From: Entamoeba invadens IP1
Lineage: Eukaryota; Evosea; Mastigamoebida; Endamoebidae
NCBI RefSeq assembly: GCF_000330505.1
Contig: NW_004440291.1
Coordinates: 11,265 to 24,504, forward strand
Direction: 5' to 3'
DNA length: 13,240 nucleotides
The notes under the pieces were generated by a model. That model was not told where the DNA came from. It saw only the letters and a program-made list of their open reading frames with translations, and ran no database searches. The first letter of the stretch is position 1; every line of letters begins with the position of its first letter. Position numbers and translations under genes: made by a program. This document shows, piece after piece, positions 8,143-13,240 of this stretch.

Positions 8143-8633
8143 TAAAAAGTGGTGTATTAAAAACATGTGCTGGCCCATATATTTACTATGTTGTTCGAGA
8201 GGTAATCGATTTGACTGTTGAGTATTTGTTTAATGGATGATTAAAAAATTGAAAAAAAAATTATAAAGGAGTGAAAGGGGGTGTGAAAAAAAGGTACACT
8301 CGCGGGTTAGTGTTTTTTAGTTTTTTTATTTCTGCAAAAAAATTGAAAAAATATTTAATAAAAAGTTCATTATTTTTGATAAATTCTGAGTTGTTTTTTT
8401 GGTTATTTTGGCTTCAAAGAACAGTTTCGAAGTCAATTTTTCTTGCTCCTTCTTTTATCATTCGGCAAATCCAGCCTTTACTTTACATAAAAAATAATTC
8501 ACAAATTTCAATAACAAACATCGGCATCTTGAAAAAGTAATAGAGACTCTTGTAAACCTTGTTTTTTGAATCAAATCGAGGAAAAGGGAAAAAATAAACT
8601 ATAGAAAAAATATAATCATATTATCATTTTACT
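8143..8633. other. T-rich spacer with an uncertain open frame
   Basis: An 89-codon plus-strand frame at 8271-8540 starts from GTG, is rich in Phe, Leu, Ile and Lys, and matches nothing I know. The minus strand over the same bases also shows few stops (for example GWICRMIKEGARKIDFETV), so neither strand can be chosen. I do not call a gene. Confidence 0.35.
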
Positions 8634-8670
8634 ATTAAATTATCAAAAGCGGTTTTTTTCCACCCCTTTA
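8634..8670 (-). repeat. Dispersed repeat copy B, abutting element 2
   Basis: This segment contains TTATCAAAAGCGGTTTTTTT followed by CCACCCCTTTA and is the inverted partner of the copy at 1315-1350 (about 31 of 33 bases). Its right end overlaps the first bases of the left inverted repeat of the 2.5-kb element, so element 2 may have inserted next to or into this older repeat. Confidence 0.65.
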
Positions 8671-8722
8671 TACGAGAAAAGTATGTGAGATTGAAAAACC
8701 CTGTGGATTCAACAAAAATTAC
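8666..8722 (+). repeat. Left terminal inverted repeat of element 2
   Basis: The best-conserved part is AAAACCCTGTGGATTCAAC followed by AAAA, identical over 23 bases to the right end read on the minus strand. The outer part (GAGAAAAGTATG against GAGAATAGTATG) is also clearly alike. The outermost 8 bases have diverged. Confidence 0.85.
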
Positions 8723-8786
8723 ATATTTATTTTTCTTTTTTAATAAAAATGTTTTTCTATTAAAAAACAATCCAAATAATATAATT

Positions 8787-10684
8787 ATGAGCTCCAGGAA
8801 TGTTGCTTTTAGTGTCTTAGACCATACAACACTTGAAGAGAATTTAAAGTATTGTCCTGGTCCAGTGAAAGAAATAGTCCAAAGAACATTCAGCAAGCAT
8901 TGCAACTTTTCTGAATTGCCCCTGAATGTTCAGGTGTATTTGATGAACATTGAGAGAGAAATGTTCAATGGAATGAATACGGAAAAGGTGACCGAGAGTA
9001 AACTATGTAGAGTCTTTGCTTTATCTTCAAGTCAGTTTAATATCAACAAACGAAGAGGTATGAGACGGCATTGTTTAAGAAAAAAGGATAACGGACGACC
9101 GTCATTTCTAACTGTAACACAATGGGAAACTGTCAAAAATTTGATTCTTGATAATGAAAAGTTTCAAGGAAAATGCAAAGTTATCAGCATAACTCATTTG
9201 AGGTTGTTTATAATAAAAACCTTCAACGTTGATGTGTCGAATCACGTTATTTATGATAAAATACACAAAAATTGGAACTTTTCGATTGTGACTGTGTTTG
9301 TTGAAGACCAATCTCGATTGACCTACGACGAAGATGCTGTGTTGAAATATTACATTGCGTTGCCACTTTTTTAAATGGTATCCCATCACAATTCATTTTG
9401 AATCTGGATGAGTCGGGGTATCAGCCATGGCCAGACAGGCAAATAGTGAAGGGAGTATTCACTGTTGGTTTTTCCACAGACAGTAAAATGAGATATGGAG
9501 TCGAACGTGACATTGCTCGATCCACTGTCGTTTGCACTATAACCTCTCACAACCTCTTCCTTGTATGATTGTAACAAAATACAAAAGAGTTGCAGTTGAA
9601 TTCTTGAAATTGGGTTGGATGGAAACGGGAAACATCGTCAGTTATAGCAAAAATGGTTTTATCAACAGTGACTTATTTATACAATACATCAACGACGTTG
9701 TAGTACCTTATATTGTCGACACGAGAATTAAGACTGGTTATATTGATAAGGCAGTGCTGATATTTGATCAATGCACTTGCCACTCAATCGAAGATGTGAG
9801 GTTGCTGCTCAAGTCGAATGTCCAAGTCAATGAGAAAATCATCAACGTGAACTGTGAAATCATATGTTTGGTGCCTCACACCTCACATTTAACACAACCA
9901 TTAGATGTTGGGGTGTTTGCAGCCCAAAAAAGAAGACTGAATTCGTTGTATGCGAAGTTCAGAGATGTCATAAAAATTAAAGATAGAGTTGGCGAGGAAG
10001 AAACAACAACGACAGAAAGTGAAAACGTTGAAGAAAAAGAAGAATCAAATGATGTGATTAAAAGCCAAGATCCCATTGAAGAACCAATAATACCTCAACA
10101 GTTGGAGTATATATTACAGGAAGTGCTGGCAAATCCACAAGAGGCAATATAACCACTTAAAAAGAAGGCTGGTACGACTGTCAACGAAAGGATGGTGGAT
10201 GACAACCAATCAGAAGATCACAAAGAAATACCAAATGAAACTAAAACTGTTGAATTTGGTGATGGAGAGGACTTGGAAAAAAAGTTTGCCAAATACCTCA
10301 ACTCAATTATGAAGTCTTATTTTTAACAACTACTCCGGATGTGTGCACGTAGGCTTTTAGGCAAGTTGGTATTGATTTCAAAATTGTTGATGGTGGTATG
10401 AGGGTTGTGTATGTGGATATTGGAGTGTCACGCAGAGTCACAGCAAAAATACCGAGACTGTTAAGTATACCACATTTATACTCGATTGAATGCGTCAAAA
10501 CCAAAAGCTTGAAAATATCTGCAGTTCGAAAGCTTCCAAGGTGTTTTGAGGGTTATTTTTGTCAGTCTGTTTGCAAGCCGATCAAAAAAAAGAACGGGAT
10601 GTTGTATGTAAAGTTGTAAAGAAAAAGACGACCAAAAAAATCTCAAAAAGAACTAAAAATGGGGTTGAGAATTTAATCGATTGA
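8787..10684 (+). pseudogene. Pogo-type (DDE_1) transposase, broken, element 2
   Basis: The first in-frame ATG is at 8787 (MSSRNVAF); the open frame reaches upstream into the inverted repeat but only through GTG. Residues to about 9370 form the DNA-binding part, with GRPSFLTVTQWETVKNLI and a helix-turn-helix-like stretch. A T-run at 9367-9372 has lost one base; the next frame carries ILNLDESGYQPW (first catalytic Asp). A second shift near 9565 leads to the frame of 9532-10152, with VLIFDQCTCHS (second Asp) and HLTQPLDVGVF (third Asp), 45 residues apart. Stops follow at 10150 and 10324. After another shift AFRQVGIDFKIV is read, equivalent to AFKQAGI in element 1. A last shift near 10612 restores a basic tail (VVKKKTTKKISKRTKNG) ending at 10684. 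At least four frameshifts and three stops make it inactive. Confidence 0.87.
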
Positions 10685-11050
10685 TTTTTATTTTTTTAAT
10701 CAGTTGTATCGCCGAGTTTACATTACTGTTTCCTATCACGGGGTCAGAATGGTCACTGTTTGAATCAACATATGTCTGAACTGTCATAAGTCCTTCTAAT
10801 AGAAGAGATTTGTTTGTTAAACGTTTTTTCGTTGTGAAGATAATAACTTGTAGAACTTGCTTGTAAAGACTCTTGAATTCAACGTTACATGCTTTGAATC
10901 GTCTAGTTGCTATGGCTAATATGTCCAGTATTCCTGGGATTCTTTGGCATGAGGTCTGAGTCAGTTAGTTGGTAAGTGCTGGCTGGCTGTTCACACTCTG
11001 AAAGCTGCTTTGTAGGTTTTCAAACAAATTGAAAGAGAAAAAGAACTGTA
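10653..11050 (-). pseudogene. Possible second gene of element 2, convergent with the transposase
   Basis: The minus strand is open for 103 codons from 10964 to the TAG at 10655-10653. It reads IPGILDILAIATRRFKACN, then VEFKSLYKQVLQVIIFTTKK, and ends INRLNSQPHF. Upstream, after a single TAA (10967-10965), the same frame stays open into the right inverted repeat, with NLFENLQSSFQSVNSQPA just before the stop. No ATG precedes the block, so the start may be lost or lie in another exon. GC is higher than in the flanking spacers, and the plus strand here has no frame. It meets the transposase tail to tail with a 32-base overlap. The family is not recognised. A captured host sequence or an unrelated relic inside the element are alternatives. 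Confidence 0.5.
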
Positions 11051-11128
11051 AATAAGTTATTTTAATTGATCTTTTTGAATTTTTTGAAATAAAAAATATT
11101 AATTTTATTACATAAAAGTTACACAATT

Positions 11129-11186
11129 GTAACTTTTGTTGAATCCACAGGGTTTTCTCGTTCTTGCATACTATTCTCACATACTG
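11129..11186 (-). repeat. Right terminal inverted repeat of element 2
   Basis: Read on the minus strand from 11186 it starts CAGTATGTGAGAATAGTATG and contains AACCCTGTGGATTCAACAAA. A CAGT-like first motif next to TA is common at Tc1/mariner/pogo ends. TA lies at 11187-11188. Confidence 0.85.
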
Positions 11187-11486
11187 TAGTAAGTTAACTA
11201 TATACTTCTTTAATTAACCCACCATAAAATAGCTAACTGAACTATAGATGACTAACGTAACTATATTTTAGTTAACCCAATTATAATAAATATATAGATT
11301 TATTAAAGTTTTCTATTTAAAAAAATTGTTAAATTTCAAATTGAAAAAAAAATATAGATAAAAAACCTTTTAATTTAACAATTTATTTTTAAAAACAAAT
11401 CGACAAAAATATAAATAATGTAATAATTATGATTTTGAAAAAAATAAACAATAAAAAATAAAAAATTAAAACATAAAAAATATTTT
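11187..11486. other. AT-rich spacer with repeated AACTATA
   Basis: AACTATA occurs at 11196, 11240 and 11259, and TTAACCCA at about 11214 and 11272. The Harbinger-type gene starts 220 bases further on, so the left end or promoter of that element should be in this stretch, but without the right end no terminal repeat can be defined. TGAACTA at 11238 resembles the GAAC box of Entamoeba promoters; this is weak. Confidence 0.35.
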
Positions 11487-13240
11487 ATGTCGAATCACAC
11501 CTCACAAATTAATGAAAATTACCAACAACGCAGGTCAATCTCTTCTTTACGTTTGCTTTTAAGACCATTACTACCTCGCCAAACTGTGAATGTTACACAT
11601 CGTGCACCAGGTATACAACAAACTCCAAACAATCGCAACCCACAACTTACTACAACCACTCAATAAACAAACAACACAAACAGTGTTTAAATAATAACAC
11701 AACCACTTTTAACAACAAGTAATCAAAACAATAATCAAAATACAACACTTAAGTTTAAGTAATATCCAGAATTATCCACAAATATCACGAATTACAATTA
11801 ATCAACAAACAAGTACTTTGGAAAACCAGACAACAACACAAAATTTATCTTTCTAATCAAATGAATTAATAATTGATCAAGAACCAACACAACAAACTAC
11901 TAATAATGACAACGGTTTAATACATACATCTTCAACACGACCCCGAAGGTCACTTTCAAATATTCAAAGTGTATCTACCAGAAAAAGAGAACCTCAAAGA
12001 ACAAGACCCCTTACACTTGCACAAAAAAGAACACAAAACACTGCTATCAATCAAGTTCGTTATGAAGTAATGCAAATGGCCACTTTGGTTATACCACGTA
12101 GTCAAGAATCGACTGATGATTTTTTATCTCGTATTTCTGAAACTACCATCGATCGGTCTTTTATTACTGTGCCAATTCCTGCTATAATTACACCTGAGAA
12201 ACCAACATTACGCTCAATTAATATTCATACCTATTTAGACTGCAAAAATTTTACAGGCCTTTCAATTGCCGAATTTGAAGAAGTTTACGAATTACTTTCT
12301 TGTGACACCGCCATTTTTGTTGTTAATTGTGATGTTATACCAAGCTGTATAATGTTATCGGTATTTTTTTGAAGTTCCAAGAATACATATTTATCTTCTT
12401 ATGATAAAAGATACCACATTAACCCATAAGACGTGTTACTTCTTCTTCTCACAAAAATGAAAAATAACTTTGATTCTTTGGAACTTTTCAATTGTCTAAA
12501 AATCGATTTAATTTCACGAAATCATCATTCACTTGATTCTATTGAAAAAAGTAGAAGAAAAGCAAACATTTCCAGTTGGTTTGATTGTGCACTTTTATTA
12601 TTTGCCAAAACTTCTTGCAAAATTTTTATTAATTCAATAAAAATGTGCTGATACAATTATCAACTTCGCGTTTGGGAGAAATTCTGGTTATTCAACTTAC
12701 ATCCCCGAATTAAATAATATTTATTATGCAGTTGATGGAAGAGATCAACCTGTAAATAATCCTCAGAATGAAATAAGTTTGAGAACTCATTCGGTCGACA
12801 AAAGATTCTTTTCCTACAAAAGTAATCACTCTGGTTTGAAAACGGAGTTGGTTGTTAACTATTTTGGAATGGCAGTCAGTCTGATAACACAGATTCCATG
12901 CGCGATGAACGACGCAAGTGTATTCAAAATTTACTTTATGGAAACATGTGTTGAAGCTGGGCAATTACTTTTGGCAGATGGAGGATATTCTTCGTGTGAC
13001 TGTTGTGTCATTCCACGAAGAGAAAATCCCAACATACAATACACAACAGAACAAAAACAGTATTTGGATGAATATAACAATGTTCACTCTTCTTGTAGAA
13101 TAATCGTTGAAAATGTATTTGGAAGACTGGTGAGCACTTTTAAGATGATGAAGTGCTGATGGACAATGAATCTTTCTTATTATGAATACTACACTATCTT
13201 TGCTCATGCCATTCTTAATTATAAAATATCCAAACATCCA
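11487..13240 (+). pseudogene. PIF/Harbinger (DDE_4) transposase, broken, runs off right edge
   Basis: From the ATG at 11487 the first block is rich in Asn, Gln and Thr and has stops at 11664, 11685 and 11688. A shift near 11758 moves it to a second frame (stops at 11854, 12370, 12427), which carries TGLSIAEFEEVYELLS and DVLLLLLTKMKNN, the helix-turn-helix-like region upstream of DDE_4 domains. A shift near 12640 leads to the catalytic domain: YAVDGRDQPV (Asp at 12734), NHSGLKTELVV, MNDASVF, LLADGGY (Asp at 12977) and RIIVENVFGRLVS (Glu at 13109). A TGA at 13157 is the only break in that domain; after it WTMNLSYYEYYTIF continues in frame to the window end. So the D, D, E triad is complete but the gene has at least two frameshifts and seven stops. 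PIF/Harbinger elements insert at TTA-like sites; the ends are not visible here. Confidence 0.87.

Larger units (their letters stand above)
8666..11186 (+). mobile_element. Pogo/mariner-type DNA transposon, element 2 (about 2.5 kb)
   Basis: The element is bounded by terminal inverted repeats of 57 and 58 bases that match at about 47 of 57 aligned positions. It contains a broken DDE_1 transposase on the plus strand and a likely second gene on the minus strand, arranged tail to tail. A TA follows the right end (11187-11188), as expected for this superfamily. The base before the left end is C, not A, so the left target duplication is lost or the left boundary is a few bases off. All genes inside are damaged, so the copy cannot move itself. 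Gemini and Hydargos, the mariner/pogo groups I recall from Entamoeba, are candidate relatives, but I cannot assign it. Confidence 0.85.

Noticed and set aside
8271..8540. 89-codon plus-strand ORF
   Set aside because: It starts from GTG, is low in complexity, and the opposite strand is almost as open.
10940..10980. CTAAC followed by CAG as an intron end that would remove the TAA at 10967
   Set aside because: No matching 5' splice site of the Entamoeba type was found upstream at a sensible distance.
12433..12651. Separate 72-codon gene
   Set aside because: It is in the same frame as the preceding block and holds the LLLLLTKMKNN motif that belongs to the PIF/Harbinger transposase.

Overview
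The window looks like a piece of a very AT-rich protist genome, most likely Entamoeba, with E. invadens the best single guess. Three things point there: an open leucine-rich-repeat (BspA/LRR_5-like) gene at the left edge whose N-terminal region has the layout I associate with the large Entamoeba family; the very low GC of the spacers; and the density of broken DNA transposons. The species is inferred, not proven.

Layout. (1) Positions 1-709, minus strand: the N-terminal 236 codons of the LRR gene, open and running off the left edge. It is the only long gene here with no visible damage. (2) 924-1137: a 214-bp MITE with about 43-bp terminal inverted repeats, a TA on each side and five GGTGCCA boxes, lying about 215 bp upstream of the LRR start codon. 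(3) 1140-4640: AT-rich DNA with relics of at least three unidentified minus-strand genes (1662-1796, 2218-2331, 2951-3466), a 73-bp palindrome (1882-1954) and a pair of inverted repeats 1.8 kb apart that differ by a 7-bp internal inversion. (4) 4641-6355, minus strand: a broken pogo-type (DDE_1) transposase. (5) 6356-8665: AT-rich DNA, with a minus-strand cluster of tiny related ORFs between 7227 and 8142 carrying the recurring core GAAAAACCGCT. (6) 8666-11186: a second pogo/mariner-type element of about 2.5 kb with 57-58-bp terminal inverted repeats. It holds a broken transposase on the plus strand and, tail to tail with it, an open frame on the minus strand that looks like a second gene. (7) 11487 to the right edge, plus strand: a broken PIF/Harbinger (DDE_4) transposase with its catalytic D, D and E still readable.

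Taken together this is a transposon graveyard next to a surface-protein-type gene. The two pogo-type transposases are related to each other (same C-terminal block after the third Asp) but differ in the spacing between the last two catalytic residues. I see no prokaryotic features, tRNA, rRNA or CRISPR. The less expected signals are the second ORF in the 2.5-kb element, the repeated small minus-strand ORFs whose differences fall mostly in third codon positions, and a 33-bp repeat present as an inverted pair 7.3 kb apart.
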